This document shows positions 10,863 to 19,127 of a stretch of 50,397 bases of DNA, one piece after another (the stretch's first letter is position 1; each line of letters starts with the position of its first letter). Source of the stretch: Apilactobacillus xinyiensis. GTDB lineage: Bacteria; Bacillota; Bacilli; Lactobacillales; Lactobacillaceae. The stretch covers positions 1 to 50,397 of the forward strand of contig NZ_BPLL01000010.1 of NCBI RefSeq assembly GCF_019656235.1. The letters run 5' to 3'. Both the position numbers and the translations under genes were made by a program. Below the pieces are notes generated by a model. It saw only the letters and a list, made by a program, of their open reading frames with translations. It made no database searches and was not told where the DNA came from.

Positions 10863-10901
10863 TAAAAAAGCCATTAATTAATTGTATTAATGGCTTTTTT
10901 A
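10863..10901 (+). terminator. Terminator between metG and tatD
   Basis: AAAAAGCCATTAAT / ATTAATGGCTTTTTT stem with a short AT loop and T-run. Only 19 nt then remain before the tatD start, with no clear promoter between, so tatD-rnmV-rsmA probably depend on read-through (partial termination). Confidence 0.85.
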
Positions 10902-10919
10902 TTGAAGAAAGGATAGATT

Positions 10920-11693
10920 ATGCAAATTTTTGATTCACATACCCATTTAAACGATGATGCTTTTATTGACAATGTAAAAAAATACATTCATCACGCGGAA
11001 AAATTGGGTGTTTGTAAAATGGCCATTGTAGGGTCCAATGCTAAACTTAATCAATTGTCGCTAGAACTTTCGCATAAATATGACAATTTATATTCAATTA
11101 TTGGTTGGCATCCAGAAGATGCTTTAAATTATAATGATGAACAGGAAAACATTTTAAAAGAACAGTTAAAAGACCCTAAAGTAGTTGCCTTGGGGGAAAT
11201 TGGTTTGGATTATCATCAAGATGTAACTCCACGAAAATTGCAAATGAAAATATTTCGTCGACAAATTCAAATTGCAAAATCCATGAATTTACCTATTTCA
11301 GTTCACAATCGAGATGCATTTGAGGATACTTATGAAATAATTAAAGATGAAGATGTACATGCTAATGGTGGAATTATTCATAGCTTTAATGGTGACGTCG
11401 ATTGGTTAAATAAATTTATTGATTTAGGCATGCATGTTTCATATAGTGGGGTAGCTAGTTTTAAAAAGACACATGAAGTTCATGATGCCGTTAGAGCTAC
11501 TCCAATTGACCGTATGTTGGTAGAAACAGATGCACCTTATCTAGCACCCGAACCATTACGTAGACATCAAAACGAACCAGCCTACACACTATACACTTTG
11601 GAAGCAGTTGCTAGATTTAGGGATGAAGATCCAGATGTTATTGCTAAAGCAACTTACAATAATACTTTAAAATTATTTGGGATTAAAGATTAA
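10920..11693 (+). CDS. tatD: TatD-family metal-dependent DNase
   Basis: 257-aa TIM-barrel hydrolase of the TatD family, metal-dependent nucleases associated with 3'-5' exonuclease activity. Metal ligands are visible: DSHTHLND at 4-11 (HxH), GEIGLDY near 92 with its Glu, a His in SVHNRDA and in IIHSFNG, and ETDAPYLAP with the catalytic Asp near 202. AAAGGA precedes the ATG. The stop overlaps the start of rnmV by one base (TAATG), so the two are translationally coupled. The yabD-rnmV-rsmA order is kept from B. subtilis, with yabE missing. Confidence 0.93.
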   Translation: MQIFDSHTHLNDDAFIDNVKKYIHHAEKLGVCKMAIVGSNAKLNQLSLELSHKYDNLYSIIGWHPEDALNYNDEQENILKEQLKDPKVVALGEIGLDYHQDVTPRKLQMKIFRRQIQIAKSMNLPISVHNRDAFEDTYEIIKDEDVHANGGIIHSFNGDVDWLNKFIDLGMHVSYSGVASFKKTHEVHDAVRATPIDRMLVETDAPYLAPEPLRRHQNEPAYTLYTLEAVARFRDEDPDVIAKATYNNTLKLFGIKD

Positions 11694-12253
11694 TGAAAAA
11701 AATAGAAGAAGTAATTGTCGTTGAAGGTCGTGACGATACTAAAAGAATTAAAATGGCGGTTAATGCTGATACGATTGAAACCAGAGGTTCGGCAGTTTCT
11801 GATGAGACCATTAAATTAATTCAAAAGCTAGCTAAGACTAGGGGTATCATTATTTTTACCGATCCAGATTTTTCTGGAGAAAGAATTCGTCGAATTGTTT
11901 CGCAAGCAGTTCCCAATGCTAAACATGCTTTTGTTGCTAGAAATAAGTCAGTACCAACTAAATCTGATGGATCTTTAGGTGTTGAACATGCTAGTGTAGA
12001 AACTATTCGTGAGTCTTTAAGCAATCTATATACAGAAAATACTCAAGCTGATGAACAAATCAATCGTGATGATTTAATGGCAGCACGTTTAATAAATGAT
12101 GTTCAAGCTAAAGTACGTCGTGAAAAATTATGTTCCATTTTGCAAATTGGCTATGTAAACGCAAAACAATTAAGTAAACGCCTACGCATGTTTGGTATTT
12201 CTAAGCATGAATTTAATACAGCAATAAAAAGCATTGACGAGAAAGGAATTTAA
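11693..12253 (+). CDS. rnmV: Ribonuclease M5
   Basis: Matures 5S rRNA by cutting both strands of the precursor helix, with ribosomal protein L18 as cofactor in Bacillus. 186 aa: an N-terminal TOPRIM domain with catalytic VVEGRDD (Glu11) and FTDPDFSGE (Asp57, Asp59), then a conserved C-terminal basic domain ending in RLRMFGISKHEF. The start overlaps the tatD stop (TAATG), and the next gene begins 1 nt after its stop. In the usual Bacillota arrangement it sits directly before rsmA, so two rRNA maturation enzymes are made together. Confidence 0.95.
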   Translation: MKKIEEVIVVEGRDDTKRIKMAVNADTIETRGSAVSDETIKLIQKLAKTRGIIIFTDPDFSGERIRRIVSQAVPNAKHAFVARNKSVPTKSDGSLGVEHASVETIRESLSNLYTENTQADEQINRDDLMAARLINDVQAKVRREKLCSILQIGYVNAKQLSKRLRMFGISKHEFNTAIKSIDEKGI

Positions 12254-12254
12254 T

Positions 12255-13142
12255 ATGTCTAATATACCTGATATAGCAACTCCCGCAAGAACACAAGCAA
12301 TTTTAAATCGTTATCATTTATCAGCAAAAAAAAGTTTGGGTCAAAACTTTTTAACAGATTTAAACATTTTACAAAAAATAGTAGATGCAGCTAATGTATC
12401 TGACGAAGATAATATTATAGAAATTGGTCCAGGAATTGGTGGATTGACTGAGCAATTAGCCAAACGTGCTAAGAAAGTATTAGCTTTTGAAATTGACCAA
12501 AACCTATTGCCTGTTTTAGATGACACACTGGCTGAATATAATAACGTTAAGGTTATTAACCAAGATATCTTACAGGCTAATTTACCTCAAACCATTAGTT
12601 CTGAATTCGAAGAACAAGGACCAGTTAAGGTAGTTGCTAATTTACCATACTATATTACAACACCCATTATCTTAGACTTACTAAAAGGAAATGCTAATTT
12701 TGATCAAATTGTAGTTATGATGCAAAAAGAAGTAGCGGATCGTTTAGTTGCTAAGCCAGGAAGCAAAGACTATGGATCATTGTCTATTATAATTCAGTAT
12801 TTAAATAACACTGAAATTGCATTTGAAGTTCCTAGAACTTCGTTTATACCAGCTCCTAAAGTTAATTCAGCAATTGTTTCATTAAGTAGTAGAGAAAATA
12901 TTGATAATCCAGTTTTTGACTTTGATAAATTTTGTGGATTTGTTAGAGGTTGCTTTTTACACCGTCGTAAAACTTTTTGGAATAATTTACAAGGCTTATT
13001 TGGTAAAACTCCTGAAATCAAAAATGAATTAAAATTAGCATTACAAAATTTTGATATTGATGCAGGTATTCGACCAGAAAAATTATCAATTGATGAATAT
13101 GTAGAACTGGCAAATTATTTTCATGATAAGAAAATGCTTTAA
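12255..13142 (+). CDS. rsmA: 16S rRNA dimethyladenosine transferase A
   Basis: Dimethylates the two adjacent adenosines in the 3' terminal hairpin of 16S rRNA (A1518/A1519 in E. coli numbering) during 30S maturation; loss gives kasugamycin resistance. 295 aa. SAM-binding motif IEIGPGIGGLTEQL near 55-68, the catalytic NLPYYITTP near 127, and NFLTDLNI at the N-terminus. The ATG at 12255 is chosen because GAAAGGAA lies just upstream; an in-frame TTG at 12234 would start inside rnmV ahead of that site. The gap to rnmV is a single base. Confidence 0.97.
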   Translation: MSNIPDIATPARTQAILNRYHLSAKKSLGQNFLTDLNILQKIVDAANVSDEDNIIEIGPGIGGLTEQLAKRAKKVLAFEIDQNLLPVLDDTLAEYNNVKVINQDILQANLPQTISSEFEEQGPVKVVANLPYYITTPIILDLLKGNANFDQIVVMMQKEVADRLVAKPGSKDYGSLSIIIQYLNNTEIAFEVPRTSFIPAPKVNSAIVSLSSRENIDNPVFDFDKFCGFVRGCFLHRRKTFWNNLQGLFGKTPEIKNELKLALQNFDIDAGIRPEKLSIDEYVELANYFHDKKML

Positions 13143-13149
13143 AAAATTG

Positions 13150-13178
13150 TTGAATTATAAATTATGTTATGATATAAT
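13150..13178 (+). promoter_or_regulatory. Promoter of veg
   Basis: TTGAAT (13150-13155), 17-base spacer, TATAAT (13173-13178) preceded by TG-A, so both a -35 and an extended -10 are present. A second TATAAT at 13202-13207 may be an additional -10. Strong promoters before veg are known in Bacillus. Confidence 0.8.
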
Positions 13179-13229
13179 TTGAAATATTTTCATTATAGTT
13201 GTATAATGACTATAGTGAGGTGACAGATT

Positions 13230-13481
13230 ATGCCAACAAGCTTGACAAATATTAAAAGTAAGTTGGATGATCGTCTTGGCCAAGAAGTCATGGTGACCGT
13301 CCAAGCAGGACGTAACAAGATTGTAGAAAGACACGGTGTTTTATCTGAAACATTTCCTGCCGTCTTCGTTATAGATTTAGAAAAAGATGAAAATTTAAAA
13401 CGAGTTTCTTACAGTTATACAGATATTTTAACTAAAAATATCGATGTAGAATTCGAAAATGATATTGCTGAAGAAGTTTAA
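13230..13481 (+). CDS. veg: Veg protein (DUF1021)
   Basis: 83-aa small protein matching the Veg family, with the typical opening of short helix, then GQEVMVTVQAGRNKIVERHGVL and an acidic-hydrophobic end. In B. subtilis Veg stimulates biofilm matrix expression through the SinR/SlrR circuit and binds nucleic acid-like partners; that circuit is absent from lactobacilli, so its role here is open. Strong promoter, GAGGTGA ribosome-binding site and its own terminator indicate a highly expressed single gene, in the ancestral place between rsmA and ispE. Confidence 0.92.
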   Translation: MPTSLTNIKSKLDDRLGQEVMVTVQAGRNKIVERHGVLSETFPAVFVIDLEKDENLKRVSYSYTDILTKNIDVEFENDIAEEV

Positions 13482-13491
13482 CATTTAATTA

Positions 13492-13519
13492 GGATTAGAC
13501 ATTTGTCTAATCCTTTTTT
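13492..13519 (+). terminator. Terminator after veg
   Basis: Perfect 9-bp stem GGATTAGAC / GTCTAATCC with a 4-base loop and six T. Confidence 0.93.
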
Positions 13520-13533
13520 CATGTTTTATAAAA

Positions 13534-13562
13534 CTGACTTTTTACAGTTATTTTAGTATAAT
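13534..13562 (+). promoter_or_regulatory. Promoter of ispE
   Basis: CTGACT (13534-13539), 17-base spacer, TATAAT (13557-13562). The -35 is a 4 of 6 match. Confidence 0.6.
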
Positions 13563-13598
13563 ACATATAAAATATTGCGATGAAGCGGAGCGATATGC

Positions 13599-14447
13599 AT
13601 GGAAATCATAGAAAAAGCACCGGCTAAAATAAATTTAGCTTTAGATACACCGTATAAGCATAAAGATGGTGAACCGGAGTGGAATATGGTTATGACTTCG
13701 ATTGACATTGCTGATTATGTACGAATTGTTGATAATAATAGTGGAAAAATAACTGTTCAATCAGATAGTTTATTTTTGCCTGAGGATCATCGAAATTTAG
13801 CTTATCAAGCTGCTGATTTAATTAAAAATAAATTTAATATTCATTTAGGTGTAGAAATAACTATTAGAAAAAATATTCCAGTTTCAGCTGGATTAGGTGG
13901 AGGGTCATCTGATGCTGCAGCTGTGTTACGTGGTTTAAATAAAATATGGAATTTAAAAATGAGTTTAGAAGACTTGGCCAATTTATCATTAGAACTAGAC
14001 TCAGATGTACCTTATTGTATTTTTAGTAAAACTGCTAAAGTTAGCGGTCGAGGATCTAACATTAATCCTTTACATAAGCTGCCATCAATGTATTTTGTGA
14101 TTGTTAAACCACAAGTTAGCATTTCTACGCCTCAAATTATAAGAAAAATTAACTATAAAAGTATTGAGCATAAAAATGTAAATAATTTAGTACAGTCAAT
14201 TTATCAAAACGACTATACTGAAATTGTTAATAATATGTTTAATGTTTTAGAACCTATTTCTGCTGAAAAACATCACGAAATTTATAAAATAAAAATGAAA
14301 ATGCTTAATTATGGAGCAGATAGCGCTCAAATGAGTGGCACTGGTCCAACTGTATTTGGTGTTTGTAAAACTGAACAAAGTGCTAAACATGTTTTTAATA
14401 GCATTAGAGGCTTTTGTTCGGAAGTATATTTAGTTCACTCACTTTAA
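13599..14447 (+). CDS. ispE: IspE-family CDP-methylerythritol kinase
   Basis: 282-aa GHMP kinase. IspE phosphorylates 4-diphosphocytidyl-2-C-methylerythritol in the MEP route to isoprenoids. Visible: APAKINLAL with Lys10, the ATP loop PVSAGLGGGSSDAAA (94-108), Asp136 in LDSDVPYC, and the late MSGTGPTVFG motif. All key residues look intact. The window also holds mvaA of the alternative mevalonate route, and lactobacilli generally lack the rest of the MEP pathway, so this may act on another substrate. Position between veg and purR is ancestral, ruling out recent transfer. GGAG lies 8 bases before the ATG. Confidence 0.93.
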   Translation: MEIIEKAPAKINLALDTPYKHKDGEPEWNMVMTSIDIADYVRIVDNNSGKITVQSDSLFLPEDHRNLAYQAADLIKNKFNIHLGVEITIRKNIPVSAGLGGGSSDAAAVLRGLNKIWNLKMSLEDLANLSLELDSDVPYCIFSKTAKVSGRGSNINPLHKLPSMYFVIVKPQVSISTPQIIRKINYKSIEHKNVNNLVQSIYQNDYTEIVNNMFNVLEPISAEKHHEIYKIKMKMLNYGADSAQMSGTGPTVFGVCKTEQSAKHVFNSIRGFCSEVYLVHSL

Positions 14448-14505
14448 TGATAAATTTATAGTTTTTATCGAAAAAAATAGCTTGTTTTCATAAAAACGTT
14501 TTATA

Positions 14506-14518
14506 AAAGCCGAACATT
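14506..14518 (+). promoter_or_regulatory. PurBox upstream of purR
   Basis: AAAGCCGAACATT matches the PurR operator consensus AWWWCCGAACWWT at 12 of 13 positions. It lies about 57 bases before the purR start, as expected for autoregulation. A clear second, inverted PurBox was not seen. Confidence 0.7.
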
Positions 14519-14574
14519 ATGATAGTATTTAAATGTGATTTTATTGATGACATGAATACTATGAGGTGAACAAT

Positions 14575-15420
14575 TTGAAGAGTAAAAGAAGTGCGCGTTT
14601 AATTGATATGACTAGGTATCTAATGGAAAATCCACATACATTAGTTCCGTTAACTTTTTTTGCTGAACGATATGGCTCAGCAAAATCTTCCATTAGTGAA
14701 GATTTAACGATTGTTAGGCAAACTTTTAGAGACAGAGGAATTGGACTTTTGGAAACTATTCCAGGAGCTGCTGGTGGAAGCAAATTTATACCATACATTC
14801 TTAAAGAAGAAGCCGAACAATTTGTAGGTGAAATTAAGCAGGCTTTAAATGATCAATCTAGATTATTGCCGGGTGGATATATTTATATGGCAGACTTGTT
14901 AAGTCGTCCATATATTTTGAGACAAATTGGTCGCATTATTGCAACTCAATATTTAAATCATGATATTGATGCAGTTATGACAGTGGCTACCAAGGGAATT
15001 CCAATTGCACAAAGCATTGCTAATTTATTAAATGTTCCATTTGTTATTGCTCGTCATGATTCTAGAATAACTGATGGATCAACTATAAGTGTTAATTATG
15101 TATCTGGATCAAATCGCCGTATTGAAAAAATGGTCTTATCCAAAAGAAGTTTACCAGAAGGATCTAACGTTTTAATAGTTGATGATTTTCTACGAGGTGG
15201 CGGTAGTGCTGCTGGACTATCTGATTTAGTAAAAGAATTTAATTGTAACGTAGTGGGAATTTCTTTCTTTGCTGAAGGTGTTTATAATGGAGAAAGAAAG
15301 ATATCTGCTGATCAGTATACGTCAATCTTTAAAATTAACACTGAGAGCGATAAAATTAGTGTATCTGAAGGTAACTATGATAATAAGGTATATGGATACT
15401 TGGATAACAAGGAGAATTAA
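14575..15420 (+). CDS. purR: Purine operon repressor PurR
   Basis: 281-aa Bacillota-type PurR: an N-terminal winged helix-turn-helix (about 1-70, with LTFFAERYGSAKSSISEDL) fused to a phosphoribosyltransferase-like domain. That domain carries the PRPP motif IVDDFLRGGGS (about 201-211). In Bacillus PRPP binding releases PurR from PurBox DNA, derepressing purine synthesis. The TTG at 14575 is used because AGGTGA lies 5 bases before it; an in-frame GTG at 14566 is part of that site. A PurBox precedes the gene, suggesting autoregulation. yabJ and spoVG, which follow purR in B. subtilis, are absent and glmU comes next. Confidence 0.96.
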   Translation: MKSKRSARLIDMTRYLMENPHTLVPLTFFAERYGSAKSSISEDLTIVRQTFRDRGIGLLETIPGAAGGSKFIPYILKEEAEQFVGEIKQALNDQSRLLPGGYIYMADLLSRPYILRQIGRIIATQYLNHDIDAVMTVATKGIPIAQSIANLLNVPFVIARHDSRITDGSTISVNYVSGSNRRIEKMVLSKRSLPEGSNVLIVDDFLRGGGSAAGLSDLVKEFNCNVVGISFFAEGVYNGERKISADQYTSIFKINTESDKISVSEGNYDNKVYGYLDNKEN

Positions 15421-15429
15421 TTATTAATA

Positions 15430-16803
15430 ATGAATACTAGAAATACGATTATTTTAGCTGCGGGTAAGGGTACTCGTATGAAGTCTAAACTGTATAAGGT
15501 TTTACATCGAGTTTGCGGTAAAACGATGGTGGATTGTGTTTTAACGCAAGTAGAAGCTAACAATATGGACAACATAGTAACAGTTGTAGGTTATGGTGCT
15601 GAAAATGTAGAACATACATTAGGTGATAGAACAAAATATGTGCTACAAAAAGAACAACTTGGAACTGGTGATGCAGTTAAACATACAGCAGAATTACTTG
15701 CCAATTTAGAAGGTTCCACTATGGTTGTGAGTGGGGATACACCGTTATTTAAAGCAGAAACGTTTAAAAAACTTTTTGATTATCATGAATCACAAAAAGC
15801 GACAGCTACAATATTAACGTCACATGCTTCTAATCCATTTGGTTATGGACGAATTGTTCGTAGTTCTAATGGGGATGTTGCAAAAATAGTTGAACAAAAA
15901 GATGCTAGTGAAAGCGAAAAACAAATTCATGAAATTAATACGGGTGTTTACATTTTTGATAATCATGCTTTATTTGAAGCCCTAAAGAATGTTAAAAATG
16001 ATAATGCACAAGGTGAATATTATTTACCTGATGTTATTGAAATCTTTAAAGCTAATAACTTAAAGGTTTCAGCTTATGAAATGGATGATTTTAGCGAATC
16101 TATGGGTGTTAATGATCGTGTTGCTTTATCAAAAGCTACTAAGGTTATGCAAAATAGAATTAATGATTTTCATATGCGAAATGGTGTTTCAATCATTGAT
16201 CCAGACAATACCTACATCGATTTAGATGTGCAAATTGGTCAAGATACAGTAATAGAACCAGGAGTACAAATTCATGGTAAAACTGTTATTGGTAATGATT
16301 GTAAAATTGGTGCTAATTCAGAAATTATAAATTGTAATATTCATGACAATGTTACAATTACTTCATCATTATTAGAAGATTCTGAAATGTTAGATAATTC
16401 TGATATTGGACCATATAGTCATTTAAGACCACAGGCATTAGTAGGTAAGGGCGTTCATTTAGGTAACTTTGTTGAGGTTAAAAAAGCTCAAATTGATGAA
16501 GGAACTAAAGTAGGTCATTTAACATATATTGGGAATGCACATTTAGGTAAAAATATTAATGTGGGTTGTGGAGTAATATTTGCTAACTATGATGGTGCTA
16601 ATAAACATCAAACTAATGTAGGCGATGACAGTTTTATTGGTAGTAATTCTAATTTAATTGCGCCATTAGAAATTTCGGATCATACCTTTATAGCAGCTGG
16701 TTCAACCATTACCGATGATGTTAAGCAATACGATATGGCTATAGCTAGACAACGTCAAACTAATAAGGCTGGTTACTTTAAAAAGTTGCCTTATAATAAT
16801 TAA
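15430..16803 (+). CDS. glmU: Bifunctional GlcNAc-1-phosphate uridyltransferase / glucosamine-1-phosphate acetyltransferase
   Basis: Makes UDP-N-acetylglucosamine, the precursor for peptidoglycan and teichoic acids. 457 aa: N-terminal nucleotidyltransferase (1 to about 230) with [26 protein letters not shown] and the VSGDTPL metal site; C-terminal left-handed beta-helix of hexapeptide repeats (about 250-457) with the acetyltransferase residues near YSHLRP and IGNAHLG. The start is set by homology; GGAG lies 15 bases upstream, an unusually long spacing, and no nearer in-frame start exists. UDP-GlcNAc made here is the substrate of murA further along. Confidence 0.97.
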   Translation: MNTRNTIILAAGKGTRMKSKLYKVLHRVCGKTMVDCVLTQVEANNMDNIVTVVGYGAENVEHTLGDRTKYVLQKEQLGTGDAVKHTAELLANLEGSTMVVSGDTPLFKAETFKKLFDYHESQKATATILTSHASNPFGYGRIVRSSNGDVAKIVEQKDASESEKQIHEINTGVYIFDNHALFEALKNVKNDNAQGEYYLPDVIEIFKANNLKVSAYEMDDFSESMGVNDRVALSKATKVMQNRINDFHMRNGVSIIDPDNTYIDLDVQIGQDTVIEPGVQIHGKTVIGNDCKIGANSEIINCNIHDNVTITSSLLEDSEMLDNSDIGPYSHLRPQALVGKGVHLGNFVEVKKAQIDEGTKVGHLTYIGNAHLGKNINVGCGVIFANYDGANKHQTNVGDDSFIGSNSNLIAPLEISDHTFIAAGSTITDDVKQYDMAIARQRQTNKAGYFKKLPYNN

Positions 16804-16820
16804 TAATTCTAAGTTATAAA

Positions 16821-16829
16821 TGTTATAAT
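16821..16829 (+). promoter_or_regulatory. Extended -10 promoter candidate before prs
   Basis: TGtTATAAT at 16821-16829, about 105 bases before the prs start. The remaining leader (16836-16920) is AT-rich; TAGAAT repeats at 16859 and 16870 could be further -10 elements. Confidence 0.5.
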
Positions 16830-16933
16830 ATTTGTATGAAAAAAATATGCTTTTAGTGTAGAATTGATGTAGAATTATATCTGTTAATCAGCGATTAATA
16901 GTAAAAAACAATGAATAATAGTTGGAGGAACTT

Positions 16934-17914
16934 ATGTCTGAAAAATATTCTGACCCTAAATTGAAGATTTTTGCATTAAATTCCAATCGTCCTTTAGCTG
17001 AAAAAATTGCTAAACGTGTTGGTGTAGACTTAGTTGAAACTTCAGTAGATAGATTTAGCGATGGTGAAATTAGAATCAACATTGAAGAAAGTATTCGTGG
17101 TGATAATTGTTATATTATTCAATCAACATCAGCTCCAGTAAACGATAATTTAATGGAATTGTTGATTATGATTGATGCTTTAAGACGTGCCAGTGCTAAG
17201 ACCATTAACGTAGTAATTCCTTATTATGGTTATGCTAGACAAGACCGTAAAGCTCGTTCACGCGAACCAATTACTGCAAAATTAGTTGCTAATATGTTGG
17301 AAACTGATGGAATCACTCGTGTGGTAGCTTTAGATTTACATGCTGCTCAAATTCAAGGATTCTTTGATGTTCCGGTTGATCATTTAATGGGAGCACCACT
17401 ATTAGCTGATTACTTTATGAATAATGGTTGGAATTCAGATGATGTAGTAGTATCACCTGATCATGGTGGTGTAGTTCGTGCCAGAGCATTAGCCGAATTC
17501 TTGAAATCTCCAATTGCTATTATTGATAAACGTCGTCCACAAGCTAACGTCGCTGAAATTATGAATATTATTGGTGATGTTAAAGGTAAATCTTGTTTGA
17601 TGATTGATGATATGATTGATACAGCTGGAACAATCACTTTAGGTGCTCAAGCATTAATTGATGCTGGTGCTAAAGAAGTTTACGCTTGTTGTACGCATCC
17701 AGTCTTATCTGGCCCAGCGATTGAACGTATTGAAAAATCACCAATTAAACAATTAGTTGTTACTGATTCAATTCGTTTACCTAAAGAAAAGCAAATTGAT
17801 AAAATTAAACAAATATCAGTGGCTCCATTAATTGGTGATGCAATTATTCGAGTTAATGAAAACAAACCTGTTAGTCCACTATTTAGTAATAGATTTCGTG
17901 GGGATGACAAGTAA
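16934..17914 (+). CDS. prs: Ribose-phosphate pyrophosphokinase
   Basis: Transfers pyrophosphate from ATP to ribose-5-phosphate giving PRPP, used for purines, pyrimidines, NAD, His and Trp, and the signal sensed by PurR. 326 aa. Visible: flexible loop [15 protein letters not shown] at 98-112, GVVRARALA, and the PRPP-binding DDMIDTAGT at 225-233. The ATG at 16934 follows GGAGG; the TTG at 16922 overlaps that site and is rejected. It follows glmU as in B. subtilis. The TAA stop overlaps the presumed ATC start of the next gene. Confidence 0.97.
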   Translation: MSEKYSDPKLKIFALNSNRPLAEKIAKRVGVDLVETSVDRFSDGEIRINIEESIRGDNCYIIQSTSAPVNDNLMELLIMIDALRRASAKTINVVIPYYGYARQDRKARSREPITAKLVANMLETDGITRVVALDLHAAQIQGFFDVPVDHLMGAPLLADYFMNNGWNSDDVVVSPDHGGVVRARALAEFLKSPIAIIDKRRPQANVAEIMNIIGDVKGKSCLMIDDMIDTAGTITLGAQALIDAGAKEVYACCTHPVLSGPAIERIEKSPIKQLVVTDSIRLPKEKQIDKIKQISVAPLIGDAIIRVNENKPVSPLFSNRFRGDDK

Positions 17915-18264
17915 TCAAAAATAAAAGATATATTTTAACTGCAATTTTTATAATTATTACTTTGATAGCGATTTTAGCTCGTTTTGTTGTAAACATTTCA
18001 TTAGCGGTTAGTAATACTTATTTTATGGTAGGTATGTTAATGATTGTTGTTGCATTGTGCATAATTGTTTTTCACGGTGGATTGTTTACGGGATGGCGTA
18101 TATTTCACCGTAAGGGTGACGATGTTCGAAGTGAAAATGAGAAAATTCCTTATAATAAGATAGGACGTGTTAAAAACAAACCTATCAGAGTTGGTAAATT
18201 AGATACTATATTATTATTGTTTGGTATGTATTTAGCAATATTAAGTGTTTTAATTACAGTATAA
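17914..18264 (+). CDS. Small DUF3899-like membrane protein with non-canonical start
   Basis: About 116 aa if begun at ATC 17914, or 100 aa from the first canonical codon, TTG 17962. Two membrane segments are evident: one in YILTAIFIIITLIAILARFVV, which the TTG start would cut in half, and one in YFMVGMLMIVVALCIIVF; a third hydrophobic stretch ends the protein. GGLFTGWRIFHRKG after the second segment resembles the DUF3899 family, function unknown. GGGGA (17900-17904) stands 9 bases before ATC, and ATC overlaps the prs stop as TAATC, exactly like the TAATG of tatD/rnmV. The TTG has no ribosome-binding site. The start therefore needs experimental proof. Confidence 0.6.
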   Translation: MKNKRYILTAIFIIITLIAILARFVVNISLAVSNTYFMVGMLMIVVALCIIVFHGGLFTGWRIFHRKGDDVRSENEKIPYNKIGRVKNKPIRVGKLDTILLLFGMYLAILSVLITV

Positions 18265-18308
18265 AAAATAAAGCATTCAATCTTATTGATTGAATGCTTT
18301 ATTTTTTA
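18263..18308. terminator. Bidirectional terminator
   Basis: Perfect 13-bp stem AAAGCATTCAATC / GATTGAATGCTTT with flanking AAAAAATA and TATTTTTT. It separates the prs-side genes from the convergent HAD/HD pair. Confidence 0.93.
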
Positions 18309-18317
18309 TACATTTTT

Positions 18318-19127
18318 TTATTTTAAAGCATAATTCCTTATAGCGTATGCAACACCATTTTCTTTATTAGACTTAGTAATAATATCTGCAATGTCTTTTA
18401 CCTTTTGAATACTATTACCCATGGCAACACCTTTGCCTGCGTATTCAATCATAGACATGTCATTTCCTTCGTTACCAATTGCCATAACGTTTTCTGGAGT
18501 CATGTTTAAATCTTGGACTAGTTTATGCAAAGCTTTGCCCTTAGTGGCGTTTTTATTCATAAATTCGATAAAAACAGGTTCAGATCTAACCATTGATAAT
18601 CTTTCGGTTAAATCTTTTGGAATGTTTTCCATAGCATTATCAATAATGTCAGGATTAGCGATAAGCATAGCTTTAATAATATCAAAATCGTCAGTTATTT
18701 CTTTAGGAGTTCTTACACGAATTGGCATATTAACTAAATAACTTTCAGTAATTGAAAATGGACTTAAGTCACGATTAGTTGCATAAATGTATTCATTAGT
18801 TTCAATTTGAAAATTAGTATTTAATTCATGACTTAATTTTTCAATTTCTTTAAAGTCAGAATGTTGTAATGAATATTTTTCAATTACTCGACCGTTGCTA
18901 TCTTGTACTTGTGATCCATTAAAAGTTATTGCATATTCTTTATTTCCAGAAATGCCTAATTTTTTAAGATATGGTTTTACACCGGTTAGTGGCCTGCCAG
19001 TACATAAAACGACTTTAATTCCTTTATCTCTAGCTTCTTGAACGGCTTTAATAGTGTCCTCAGTTAATTGATTTTCTTCATTTAATAACGTTCCATCAAT
19101 ATCAATTGCAATTAATTTAATACTCAT
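18318..19127 (-). CDS. Cof-type HAD-IIB family phosphatase
   Basis: 269-aa haloacid dehalogenase-type phosphatase of the Cof/IIB subfamily, enzymes acting on sugar phosphates, pyridoxal phosphate or FMN. Motif I is AIDIDGTLLN with Asp9 and Asp11; motif II is CTGRPLTG near 42; motif III a Lys in TKGKALHK; motif IV GNEGNDMSMIEYAG with metal-binding Asp near 220. The cap domain lies between motifs II and III. Its ATG overlaps the stop of the upstream HD gene by 4 bases (ATGA), so the two are coupled. Substrate cannot be told from sequence. Confidence 0.9.
   Translation of the reverse strand: MSIKLIAIDIDGTLLNEENQLTEDTIKAVQEARDKGIKVVLCTGRPLTGVKPYLKKLGISGNKEYAITFNGSQVQDSNGRVIEKYSLQHSDFKEIEKLSHELNTNFQIETNEYIYATNRDLSPFSITESYLVNMPIRVRTPKEITDDFDIIKAMLIANPDIIDNAMENIPKDLTERLSMVRSEPVFIEFMNKNATKGKALHKLVQDLNMTPENVMAIGNEGNDMSMIEYAGKGVAMGNSIQKVKDIADIITKSNKENGVAYAIRNYALK

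Noticed and set aside
12234-12254. TTG 12234 as rsmA start
   Set aside because: It would place the start before the GAAAGGAA site and inside rnmV; ATG 12255 fits better.
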